From Helicobacter enhydrae (lineage in GTDB: Bacteria > Campylobacterota > Campylobacteria > Campylobacterales > Helicobacteraceae): DNA of 64,000 bases. How positions within the stretch are numbered: the first letter of the stretch is position 1; each line of letters opens with the position of its first letter. The notes beneath the pieces were generated by a model that did not search any database, was not told the origin of the DNA, and saw only the letters and a list, made by a program, of their open reading frames with translations. Both the position numbers and the translations under genes were made by a program. This document shows, in pieces, positions 54,741 through 62,904 of the stretch. The stretch is from contig NZ_CP016503.1 of assembly GCF_001693335.1 (NCBI RefSeq), positions 310,001 through 374,000 of the forward strand, in the 5' to 3' direction.

Positions 54741-54746
54741 ATTATA
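54741..54746 (-). promoter_or_regulatory. -10 box of the COG3014 operon
   Basis: TATAAT on the minus strand, about 65 bases before the ATG, in the 290-base divergent gap. The rest of 54800-54900 is AT-rich without a gene. Confidence 0.5.
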
Positions 54747-54921
54747 TATATACTTTTGCCTTCTTGTAAAATAAAATCTCCAAATCAATTCCATAATCAA
54801 GATTCAAAAAAATCGCATCAAAGCCACACTTTTGCTAAGCCCAAACAAAAAACACTACAGATTCTAGAAACGCCCCAAAAATGTAGTTTCTCAAACCAAG
54901 CCAAAAGTGTCTATTTTCAAG

Positions 54922-54927
54922 TATAAT
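54922..54927 (+). promoter_or_regulatory. -10 box of the dehydrogenase gene
   Basis: TATAAT 39 bases before ATG 54967, divergent from the COG3014 promoter. Confidence 0.55.
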
Positions 54928-54966
54928 TTTCCCAAATTTCAAATCAAATAATCAAAGGATTGACTT

Positions 54967-56151
54967 ATGAGTGTTTTACAAATCGGTGCAGGGGGAGTGG
55001 GCGGAGTAGTCGCACACAAACTCGCAATGAATGCAAAGACTTTTGGCGAAATCACACTTGCTTCACGCACACTAGACAAATGTCAAGAAATCGCAAAAAG
55101 CGTCCATACAAAAACCGGCGTCACGATTCAGACGCGTAGTGTCAATGCAGATTGTGTAGAGGATTTAGTCAAACTCATTGAGGAAGTTCAACCCAAAGTC
55201 GTGATCAATGTCGCTTTGCCCTATCAAGATTTGAGCATTATGCAGGCGTGCTTGCAAACCAAAACCCACTATCTTGATACAGCCAACTACGAGCACCCAG
55301 ACACGGCAAAATTTGAATACAAAGAGCAATGGGCATTCCACAAAGCCTATCAAGAAGCAGGGATTTTTGCCTTGCTAGGAAGTGGCTTTGATCCGGGAGT
55401 GACCAATGTCTTTTGTGCGTATGCACAAAAACACTACTTCGATGAGATTCACTCTATTGATATTTTGGATTGCAATGCAGGGGATCACGGCTACCCCTTT
55501 GCCACCAATTTCAACCCTGAAATCAATCTTAGGGAGGTGAGCTCCAAAGGAAGATATTGGAAAAATGGAGAGTGGATTGAAACAGAGCCAATGGAGATTA
55601 TGCAAGTTTGGGATTATCCTGAGATTGGCAAAAAAGATTCTTACCTACTCTACCACGAAGAGCTCGAATCGCTTGTCAAGCACATCAAAGGACTCAAACA
55701 AATCCGCTTCTTTATGACTTTCTCCCAAAACTATCTCAACCACATGAGATGTCTAGAAAATGTAGGAATGTTACGCATTGATGAAGTGCAACACAATGGC
55801 AACAAAATCATTCCAATCCAATTCCTCAAAACTCTTTTGCCTGATCCTGCTAGTCTTGCAGGACGCACGATTGGCAAAACCAATATCGGGTGCTATATCC
55901 AAGGTATCAAAGAGGGCAAAGAAAAAACAATCTATATCTACAATGTCTGCGATCATCAAGAATGCTATCAAGAAGTCAATGCACAAGCCATCAGCTACAC
56001 AACAGGGGTGCCAGCAATGATTGGTGCCAAACTCATCGTTGGGGGCAAATGGGGAGGAAATGGGGTGTTTAATATGGAAGAGCTAGATCCTGATGCCTTT
56101 ATGCAAGAGCTCAACGCACAAGGGTTGCCTTGGAAGGTTTTGGAGCTTTGA
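54967..56151 (+). CDS. Carboxynorspermidine synthase-type saccharopine dehydrogenase
   Basis: 394 residues. Rossmann NAD(P) site VLQIGAGGVGGVVAHKLA at the start, ASRTLDK, NVALPYQDLSIMQACL, then LGSGFDPGVTNVFCAYAQKH and GVPAMIGAKLIVGGKWGGNG. This subtype in Campylobacterota and Vibrio makes carboxynorspermidine or carboxyspermidine for polyamines; true saccharopine metabolism is unlikely here. The matching decarboxylase is not in the window. SD AAAGGA. Confidence 0.85.
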   Translation: MSVLQIGAGGVGGVVAHKLAMNAKTFGEITLASRTLDKCQEIAKSVHTKTGVTIQTRSVNADCVEDLVKLIEEVQPKVVINVALPYQDLSIMQACLQTKTHYLDTANYEHPDTAKFEYKEQWAFHKAYQEAGIFALLGSGFDPGVTNVFCAYAQKHYFDEIHSIDILDCNAGDHGYPFATNFNPEINLREVSSKGRYWKNGEWIETEPMEIMQVWDYPEIGKKDSYLLYHEELESLVKHIKGLKQIRFFMTFSQNYLNHMRCLENVGMLRIDEVQHNGNKIIPIQFLKTLLPDPASLAGRTIGKTNIGCYIQGIKEGKEKTIYIYNVCDHQECYQEVNAQAISYTTGVPAMIGAKLIVGGKWGGNGVFNMEELDPDAFMQELNAQGLPWKVLEL

Positions 56152-56696
56152 ATCGCGTATTGAAGCTGTATTATCTCCACCAATTACTCGCATTTGGTGA
56201 GGAATTTACCCACGATATTCTGATGCCACCCAAAACCCAAACACGCACAGAATCTTTGGGGCAAAATCCCAAAGACGCAAGGATTGGCTTCATCACCAAA
56301 ACCCCTTTGCTGGATTCTCAAGGCAATTTTTTGCCCAAACAAAGTGGGGAAATCTTGCAAAAAATCATTGCCAATGTTTTCAAACTCAATCCCAAAAAAT
56401 GCAGCATACTCTCGTTTTTCAAAACCGATGTCATCACCAACCAATCAATGAGCGAAGATGCACAATACCGCAAACTTCTCCTCACCCAAATCTCACAAAG
56501 CACGGCTAAAGTTTTCATCATCTTTGATTTGCAAATTGCAAACATCTTGCTTGCCACAGACATCAAGCAAGGAGTGCCTTGCGTCTATGGGCAAAAAACC
56601 TTTATCGCCACCCATTCACTCACAGCACTTCTCAAGCTCCCTGCACTCAAACGCGAAACTTTTGCCGATCTCAATACCGCTAAGGAATTTCTATGA
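56148..56696 (+). CDS. Degenerate uracil-DNA glycosylase-like protein
   Basis: 182 residues. Start taken as TTG 56148, which overlaps the previous stop; TTG 56130 is an alternative. The C-terminal half resembles family 4 UDG: QYRKLLLTQISQSTAKVFII aligns with the 'CRPYLxxQIxxxxPKxIxxLG' strand, and THSLTALLKLPALKRETFAD with the 'THPxxLLRxPxLKxxxxxDL' end. The catalytic N-terminal GEAPG motif and Fe-S Cys are missing. So it is probably not an active glycosylase. It overlaps the downstream gene by 4 bases. Confidence 0.65.
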   Translation: MNRVLKLYYLHQLLAFGEEFTHDILMPPKTQTRTESLGQNPKDARIGFITKTPLLDSQGNFLPKQSGEILQKIIANVFKLNPKKCSILSFFKTDVITNQSMSEDAQYRKLLLTQISQSTAKVFIIFDLQIANILLATDIKQGVPCVYGQKTFIATHSLTALLKLPALKRETFADLNTAKEFL

Positions 56697-57784
56697 AAAT
56701 CCCATACCTCTCAATCCTTTTGTTACCATTGCTTATGTTTGCCAACAATCTAACCCTTCCCTCACCCCAATACGCCACCCAAGACCAACAGATCGTCGAA
56801 TCATTCTCTTCAAGCTTCCATTTTTCCAAAGAACTCAAAATCGCCCTATTGATGCCCAAAAAAATCATCGGACGCTACTCAAGTGCCACAATCGACACGA
56901 TCCTAGCCTACCTTGCTTCTAGAGGTGTGAATTTTGAGTTTGAAGTCTTTGATTGTAGAAACGAAGAGGAGCAATCCATCAGCCACGCATATCAGCAAAT
57001 CCGCGACAAAGAATTTCAATTTGTGGTTGCTATTTTTACGACCAAAGGGGCTTATCAACTTGCCAATCTCAAACTTGACATCCCTGTCTATATCCCCACG
57101 GTTCATAAAAATCAAATACAAAATCTAGTCAAAATCCCTCAAGGACTTTTCTTTGGTGGCATTGATTATGAAGAGCAAATCTCCCTACTCCTAAAACTAA
57201 GCGACCCCCAATCATTGACCATCGCATACAACGATGATAGTTTGGTGGGCGATAGACTAGGGATCATCGTGCGGGACAAAGTGCTTGATTTGCACGAATA
57301 CACTATCGACAATCAGACTGCTGCGACTTTTTCAAAAAGTCACATCGATCAAGCCAAAAACATAGCAAACGCCAATATCTTTTTCAACACTCCCATTGTC
57401 AAAACAGGTTTGCTACTCTCCCAAATCGGCTACCTCAAGCAAAAGCCCTATCGCCTTTTTTCTACCCAAATCAACTACAACCCCTCGCTCATCATCCTCA
57501 CTCAAAAGCGAGATAGGGAAAACCTCTTTATTGCCAACTCCATCTCATCAGCCGATCAAAAACTCACTGAATACAGCTTTTTACTCAATAGCGATTTGAA
57601 ATACGATTGGGTCAATTACTCCACAGCTCTAGGGATGGAGAAGTTTTTCCGTTCAGCTTTTCCTGATTCTGCGGTGTTTTTCAAAGAAAACCTACAAGAT
57701 CAACAGATTCTCTACCACACCAAAATCTACCAAATCAATCAAAAAGGCTTTTTCCCTATCGACGCGCAACCCACACTGCCCTAA
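56693..57784 (+). CDS. Periplasmic type-1 ligand-binding-like protein
   Basis: 363 residues with a signal peptide (KIPYLSILLLPLLMFANN). Two-lobe alpha/beta pattern like Leu/Ile/Val-binding or LpoA-type proteins: KIALLMPKKIIGRYSSATID, NFEFEVFDC, QFVVAIFTTKGAYQLANLKL, VYIPTVHKN, SLTIAYNDDSLVGDRLG. No transporter gene accompanies it. Ligand unknown. Its stop overlaps that of nhaC by 4 bases. Confidence 0.7.
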   Translation: MKIPYLSILLLPLLMFANNLTLPSPQYATQDQQIVESFSSSFHFSKELKIALLMPKKIIGRYSSATIDTILAYLASRGVNFEFEVFDCRNEEEQSISHAYQQIRDKEFQFVVAIFTTKGAYQLANLKLDIPVYIPTVHKNQIQNLVKIPQGLFFGGIDYEEQISLLLKLSDPQSLTIAYNDDSLVGDRLGIIVRDKVLDLHEYTIDNQTAATFSKSHIDQAKNIANANIFFNTPIVKTGLLLSQIGYLKQKPYRLFSTQINYNPSLIILTQKRDRENLFIANSISSADQKLTEYSFLLNSDLKYDWVNYSTALGMEKFFRSAFPDSAVFFKENLQDQQILYHTKIYQINQKGFFPIDAQPTLP

Positions 57785-59253
57785 ATCCTTCTTTTTTTGC
57801 CTTTGAAAAAAGCTAAAAAACCAAACAAACAAACCCCTCCAGCCAAAAATGCTAATAACAAGCTCCCCTTGATCCCCATCACGACAAAAGAAATCAATGT
57901 GCAACAAGCAACAAGCGTCGTATAGGGGATTTGAGTGATGAAATGACTCTGCAAAGAGCAATCAAGACTTGAGGCAGAAAGGATCGTCGTGTCAGAAACA
58001 GGCGAAGAATGATCTCCATACACTGCCCCTGAAATCACACAAGCTAGTAACAACCCCACTTCAAATGGCAAATGTATCCCCCAATCCAAGCTCAAAGGAA
58101 TCATAATCGCCAAAGTCCCCCAGCCTGTCCCAGTCAAAAAAGCAATCAATGCCGAAACCAAAAACAAACCTGCAGGGATCAAAAACCAATATTCTGCCGA
58201 CAAAAATGAAATCAAAAATTGAGAGAGATAAAAACCACTTTGCAAATCCTCACGCAACAGAGAGCCAAACATCCACAAAAGGATCAAAATCCCAAGCAAT
58301 GAAAACATTTCTGCCCCTCCCTCTCTGACACTTGCCCACAAACCAGAGAGCGTGATATTTTTCCAAGAAAGCAAAGCCAAAAGCAAAGCCACCACAACCC
58401 CACACACTAGAGCAAGAAACACATCAGCTTTGGACAAAATCCCCCAAATCCCAACACCTCCAGCACTCACTCCGCTTGCAATCATCATCACCAAAGTGAC
58501 ACACACAAGAGCCAAAAGTGGGGCAAACAAGCCCCAAGGATTTGTTTGTCCTGTCATCTCGCCCATTTGCTGCTTCTTGTCTCCCGTATAGCTTGTCCTC
58601 ATCGCTCCAAGATCCACACGCCAAACAATCACCAAAAACACTGCCAAAGGGCAAAACCAAGCATAAAAACTCTGAGTCATCGCTTCAAAAAAATCTACGA
58701 AAAGTTCCTCTTGTCTGACATTTTGCCCCAATAGCCCCAAAATATAAGCCCCCCAGCTTGAAATGGGGATCAACACACAAATAGGCGATGCGATAGAATC
58801 CACAATATATGCCATTCTTTGCGGACTAGAATATCGCTTGAGTGATCGTGCGAATTGTCCAGAAACCACGACGCTAAAAAGCCCATCAAGAAAAATAAAC
58901 AAGCTCATCATAAAGACGCTTAGCTCTGCTTTGACTTGCGTGTGGATATTTTTTTGTGCCCATTTTTCAAACTCTCTCATCGCTCCACTATGCACCAACA
59001 CACGAGACAAAATGCCTAGCAAAATCAAAAAAACAAACAAGCACACCATATCGATTTTGAGTGTCTGAAACTCAAAAGAATAAAACACGCCAAGCAGTTT
59101 ATGCCAAAAATAAGAGGGCAATTCCATAGGTTCTTGATAATGTAGAGCAATCCCACCCAAAACAATCCCTATAAACATACACAAAACAATGCGTCGCGTG
59201 ACAAAAATCAACACAGCGATGACGCAAGGAAGTAAGATCCCAATTTCGCTCAT
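57781..59253 (-). CDS. nhaC: Na+/H+ antiporter NhaC family
   Basis: 490 residues from ATG 59253 (GGGAG upstream), with about 12 membrane segments. Family signature GAVYGDHSSPVSDTTILSAS near residue 425 and TGTGWGTLAIMIPLSLD. Exchanges Na+ for H+ across the inner membrane; related proteins can carry organic substrates such as malate. Confidence 0.9.
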   Translation of the reverse strand: MSEIGILLPCVIAVLIFVTRRIVLCMFIGIVLGGIALHYQEPMELPSYFWHKLLGVFYSFEFQTLKIDMVCLFVFLILLGILSRVLVHSGAMREFEKWAQKNIHTQVKAELSVFMMSLFIFLDGLFSVVVSGQFARSLKRYSSPQRMAYIVDSIASPICVLIPISSWGAYILGLLGQNVRQEELFVDFFEAMTQSFYAWFCPLAVFLVIVWRVDLGAMRTSYTGDKKQQMGEMTGQTNPWGLFAPLLALVCVTLVMMIASGVSAGGVGIWGILSKADVFLALVCGVVVALLLALLSWKNITLSGLWASVREGGAEMFSLLGILILLWMFGSLLREDLQSGFYLSQFLISFLSAEYWFLIPAGLFLVSALIAFLTGTGWGTLAIMIPLSLDWGIHLPFEVGLLLACVISGAVYGDHSSPVSDTTILSASSLDCSLQSHFITQIPYTTLVACCTLISFVVMGIKGSLLLAFLAGGVCLFGFLAFFKGKKRRI

Positions 59254-59597
59254 TTTTTCTCCCAAATCAATGCTACTTCAGAAAACCTAAAATCGCAATT
59301 TTCAGATTTTTTTTGAATATCCTTAGTTTCCAAAAGTTTATCACTTTGAGACATCAAACTGCATCAAACATTGTCAATCTGTATTGATATTTCCCAGAAT
59401 CTCTTTTTGGGGTTGGTTTGAGGGACTATACTCTGTGGGTGATTCCAAAAGTCTCTTGGGGTTTCTTTTTGGCTTGTCTTGGGGGGAAGCACAGCTTTGG
59501 GGTGATTCTAGAATCTCTTAGTTTCTCCTTCTTTGAGTTGGTTTGGCAAAACCACGGCTTTTGGTATTTCAAGCACGGCTTGGAGTTTCTTTTGAAG

Positions 59598-59799
59598 TTG
59601 GCTTGAGCAAACCACCCTTTATACAATTCTAGAATCCTCTAGCATCTCTCTTAAGGGGGTCAATGGGAACTTAGGGCAGCGTTCCCCTTATCCCCCTTAA
59701 CAACCCCCATAACCCCAGCATTGCATTAACAAGGCTCGTTCAAGATTACATTGACTTAGAATCTTTTTTGGTTCTACAAGGTTGGTTTGGTTAGCAGTT
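59598..59799 (+). repeat. Intergenic repeat module A, copy 4
   Basis: 202 bp, slightly more diverged: AATGGGAACTTAGGGCAGCG in the hairpin, with one stem mismatch and a shorter loop. Otherwise like the other three copies. Confidence 0.9.
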
Positions 59800-59960
59800 G
59801 TTTGTGCTTATAGTGAAGTAGCGAGGGTTTTGTGTTTTTGTGATTTTTTAAAAAATTACAACAAGAATCTAAAAATCAAAACCAAAACTTTTCACAAAGA
59901 TTCTAAGAATCTAAAAAACAAACCTGAAACACCAAAGAATCAAAACAAAGTCAAACTAAT

Positions 59961-60100
59961 GTGGGTAACACACAAAAAGCGGGCAGGGGTTTGGGGGATT
60001 TTAAGGGGGATAAGGGGGGTGCCTCGCAATAAACCCCCTTATCCCCCTTATAGAAAAAAGCAAAGTGGGATTTGATGACTAAGAAGTGTGCTTTGGCAAA
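59961..60100 (+). repeat. Intergenic repeat module B, copy 3
   Basis: Hairpin arms 60003-60018 and 60034-60049, perfect 16 bp. Where copies 1 and 2 have TTGT opposite ATAA, this one has TTAT, so the stem is conserved through change. Confidence 0.9.
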
Positions 60101-60367
60101 GCCAATCTCAAAAACTAGCAAACAAATCAAGAATTGCCAAAAAGTATGCTTCACCCAAACCAAGATTCAACAACACAAGAATCCAATCACAAAAAACGAC
60201 CAGCAAATAGCATTTTGCAAACCGCACTTTTGGCGACTCTAGAATCCTTTGAGATCCTACAAGGTTAGTTTGATCAGCGGTTTGTCGTGCTTATTTTGGA
60301 ATAATGAGGAGTTTATGTTTTTGGAGTTTTTAAAAGATTGCACCAAGATTCCAGAATCCGTTTAGTT

Positions 60368-60387
60368 CAAAATGCCAAAGGCATTTG
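60368..60387 (-). terminator. Hairpin downstream of flgE
   Basis: AAATGCC / GGCATTT stem (60370-60376 with 60080+300, i.e. 60380-60386), 3-base loop, followed on the minus strand by TTTTG. Nine bases after the flgE stop. Confidence 0.5.
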
Positions 60388-60395
60388 AGCCTTTG

Positions 60396-62540
60396 CTATT
60401 GCTTGAGACTCAAGAGAGTATTGAGGATTTGATCTGAAGTTGTCACAGCCTTAGAGTTCGCTTGAAACCCTCTCTGCGTCACGATCAGCTGAGTCAAACC
60501 ACGACTCAAATCGACATTACTCATCTCTAGCTTACTTCCAGAGACAGAACCGCGTCTTCCTGTGTTTGGAGCACCTATCATCGGAGTTCCGGAGTTTGCA
60601 CTCTGCATAAACAGATTGCCGCCCTCATTTTGCAAACCCGCATTATTGGCAAAATTTGCAAGTGCCACTTGAGCAAGTGCCAAAGTTTTGCCATTGTTGA
60701 AAGCCCCCAAAAGGTTACCATTACTATCAAAGCGAATATCCGCCAAATCTCCTGCCTGATAGCCGTTTTGATCGATCGCATAGGTTTCAGAGATTTTATC
60801 CACGCTAGTCAATCCATCAAACGCCTTGTTGGAACCAAACGCCAAATCAATGCGTTGAGGGGATTTCGCACCATTTTGAGGCTCAAACTCAAGGCTAGGA
60901 GGGTAGATCCCCGCTAGACTTCCATCGCCATTGAATGTCACCCTTCCCCCCTCCAAAATATTGGGATAAGCCTCACTCGCACCCACAATCCTTGAAGGTG
61001 TTGGCACAATCGCCCTAAACTTCCACTCCAAAGGTCCTGATTTGAAAAACTCGATACGCACATTGTGTTTGGAGCCTAGAGAATCATAAACATCGATACT
61101 CGCATTGTGGATCGCTTTGGTCAATCTCGCCGAAGTCGTTGCTTTGCCCCCCTCCACAAGTGCAGAGGTATTGAGCGCACTCATCGCATCTTGGAACAAC
61201 ACATTGCTTGCCACATTGTCAGAAGAATACCCCGAAACAAAGATATTGAGGTTTTCTTCGACACCATTGCCATCCTCTTTGTTGTTGATCTCAAACATTC
61301 CATATTTGTTGATCGTCACTACAATGCTTGAAGTGCTATCTTTGTAAGGTCCTGCAGGGTTTTTCACCATATTAGCATCGTGTTGCATCAACTCTCTAAG
61401 CTGTTCTGTGGTTTTGAACTGCCCAGTTGTGAAATCAGGCTCATTGCTCGTTGTGTATTTGTAGCGGAATGAAGTGATGTCAGCATCACCATTGGCAAAA
61501 TTTGCAAACACCCCTGTCCCAGAATCTGTCACGATGATGTTTTTGAGATTCTCATTCCCATCCATTTCGTTTTTGTTTTCAAGACGCAATACGCCATTAT
61601 CGACATACGCAGTGACTCCTGTCTGATCTGTTGCTGCATTGATCGCATCTCTAGCAGCCGCAAGAGAAGTGATCCCACTTGCATTGGAATCATTGCTGAA
61701 ACTAATCAGTGCTCCATTGAGCCCCAAAGTGCTCACGCCATTGGTATCTTTCACCTCTCTTAACATCTTGGAGTGCTTATAGCTCACCCAAATCCCTTGA
61801 TCTTGAGTGAGTCCCAAAGCATTCCCATCGCTATTAAACAACACCCCCATATCCTCTGCATTTTGTTGAAGTTTGAAATTAGAATCATAGATCGGATTTG
61901 TGCCATCAGCTTTTGTCCTCACCGCCGAATCAAGCTGAGAAATGCTATCCATTTGCTCCACCTTGCGTCCAGAATTGAGGTTGGCTCTAAGCGAAATCGA
62001 AGAAGAAGCTTTGGCAGGCATTACCATTCCCGGATCGATCTGTATCCCTCTCACAGGTCCTGTATTATCGACCCTAAACATACTCGCATCATTGAGATTG
62101 TCCAAATCATTTCCACGCATCCAACCTTGCACGACATATCCCCCCGTTGTGACAAGATTCCCATTGGCATCGAAAAGAAACTCACCATTTCGCGTAAATT
62201 TTTGCGTATTTCCCTTGTTGGCACTCACCACGAAAAACCCCTCGCCCTCGATCGCCAAATCTGACTTCACATCTGTGTTTTGCATACTTCCTTGAGAGAA
62301 TATCCTTGTCGTCGCACCTACGCCAACACCCAGCCCCACAGACATATCATTTTGCCCCCCTAGCCCCGTCCCAAGAGGAGCCGTTGCAGAACTTCCAATC
62401 TGAGAGAGCATATCTGTAAAAGAAGCCCTTGAATATTTATAACCCACGGTATTCACATTTGCAATATTGTTACTCTCCACATCAAGTGCGACTTGATGAG
62501 CCTGCATACCACCGACACCGGACCATAACGATCTAAGCAT
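60396..62540 (-). CDS. flgE: Flagellar hook protein FlgE
   Basis: 714 residues from ATG 62540 (AAGGA eight bases upstream; the ORF opens earlier at 62612 but that would precede the known start MLRSLWSGVGGMQ). N-terminal LRSLWSGVGGMQAHQVALDV and NNIANVNTVGYK, C-terminal LSRGLTQLIVTQRGFQANSK and TSDQILNTLLSLKQ are the axial-protein signatures. Large central hook domains as in H. pylori FlgE. RpoN-dependent through the promoter upstream. Confidence 0.96.
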   Translation of the reverse strand: MLRSLWSGVGGMQAHQVALDVESNNIANVNTVGYKYSRASFTDMLSQIGSSATAPLGTGLGGQNDMSVGLGVGVGATTRIFSQGSMQNTDVKSDLAIEGEGFFVVSANKGNTQKFTRNGEFLFDANGNLVTTGGYVVQGWMRGNDLDNLNDASMFRVDNTGPVRGIQIDPGMVMPAKASSSISLRANLNSGRKVEQMDSISQLDSAVRTKADGTNPIYDSNFKLQQNAEDMGVLFNSDGNALGLTQDQGIWVSYKHSKMLREVKDTNGVSTLGLNGALISFSNDSNASGITSLAAARDAINAATDQTGVTAYVDNGVLRLENKNEMDGNENLKNIIVTDSGTGVFANFANGDADITSFRYKYTTSNEPDFTTGQFKTTEQLRELMQHDANMVKNPAGPYKDSTSSIVVTINKYGMFEINNKEDGNGVEENLNIFVSGYSSDNVASNVLFQDAMSALNTSALVEGGKATTSARLTKAIHNASIDVYDSLGSKHNVRIEFFKSGPLEWKFRAIVPTPSRIVGASEAYPNILEGGRVTFNGDGSLAGIYPPSLEFEPQNGAKSPQRIDLAFGSNKAFDGLTSVDKISETYAIDQNGYQAGDLADIRFDSNGNLLGAFNNGKTLALAQVALANFANNAGLQNEGGNLFMQSANSGTPMIGAPNTGRRGSVSGSKLEMSNVDLSRGLTQLIVTQRGFQANSKAVTTSDQILNTLLSLKQ

Positions 62541-62581
62541 ATTCCAATCCTTCATTTCAAAATTTATTTGCAGAACAAGAA

Positions 62582-62597
62582 GCAAAAGATATTCCAA
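62582..62597 (-). promoter_or_regulatory. Sigma54 (RpoN) promoter of flgE
   Basis: Minus strand TGGAATATCTTTTGCT: GG and GC with ten-base spacing, 41 bases before ATG 62540. Confidence 0.8.
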
Positions 62598-62684
62598 CTT
62601 TGGTTTTCCCAACTCCTCAAACTAGCAAATCCAACATTCCAAAGTCTGTGCCACGACTCCGCAAACACTGCAGATCCTTTGAGC

Positions 62685-62690
62685 TATAAT
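62685..62690 (+). promoter_or_regulatory. -10 box of the right-hand poly-G gene
   Basis: TATAAT about 70 bases before ATG 62761. The 15-base word ATTTTTGGGTATCTT (62717-62731) in the leader recurs before the left-edge gene (626-640, minus strand). Confidence 0.5.
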
Positions 62691-62760
62691 CCACCAAACC
62701 TCTTGCATAATCTCTTATTTTTGGGTATCTTACAAATTTATCTAACGACAAGGAGACAAA

Positions 62761-62904
62761 ATGGAAACGATCAAGCATCATCGTATGGACAAAAATCTTG
62801 TGGGGGGGGGGTATGATGAAATCTTACAAACCTCTCATTGCCACATCGTTGGCATTGGCTCTCAGTGTGAGTGTGGCAAGTGCGACAGATTGCCCTGCTA
62901 GTGG
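62761..62904 (+). other. Leader reading frame upstream of the poly-G tract, OFF state
   Basis: ATG 62761 follows AAGGAG at five bases. It reads METIKHHRMDKNLV, then through the ten G it goes into GGGYDEILQTSHCHIVG, missing the signal peptide, to a stop at 62902-62904. It parallels the MKMTQRNRIDKNLV leader of the left-edge gene. Confidence 0.75.
62802..62811 (+). repeat. Poly-G tract (10 G), out-of-frame state
   Basis: The SD-linked ATG (62761) and the signal-peptide ATG (62813) are 52 bases apart, so out of frame. Nine or twelve G would join them. The tract includes the G of the GTG codon. Confidence 0.85.

Larger units (their letters stand above)
59266..60395. other. Gene-free region with module A and B repeats
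   Basis: Holds the third complete A-B unit plus the TTGGTTTG / CACGGCTT word-rich stretch before it (59400-59595) and AGAATCT-rich sequence between modules. 60101-60360 repeats fragments of the same words (CCTACAAGGTTAGTTTGATCAGCGG resembles the end of module A). No gene supported. Confidence 0.8.

Noticed and set aside
62638-62653. Second sigma54-like site before flgE (minus strand TGGCACAGACTTTGGA)
   Set aside because: The -12 dinucleotide is GG, not GC; the site at 62582-62597 fits better and is nearer the start.
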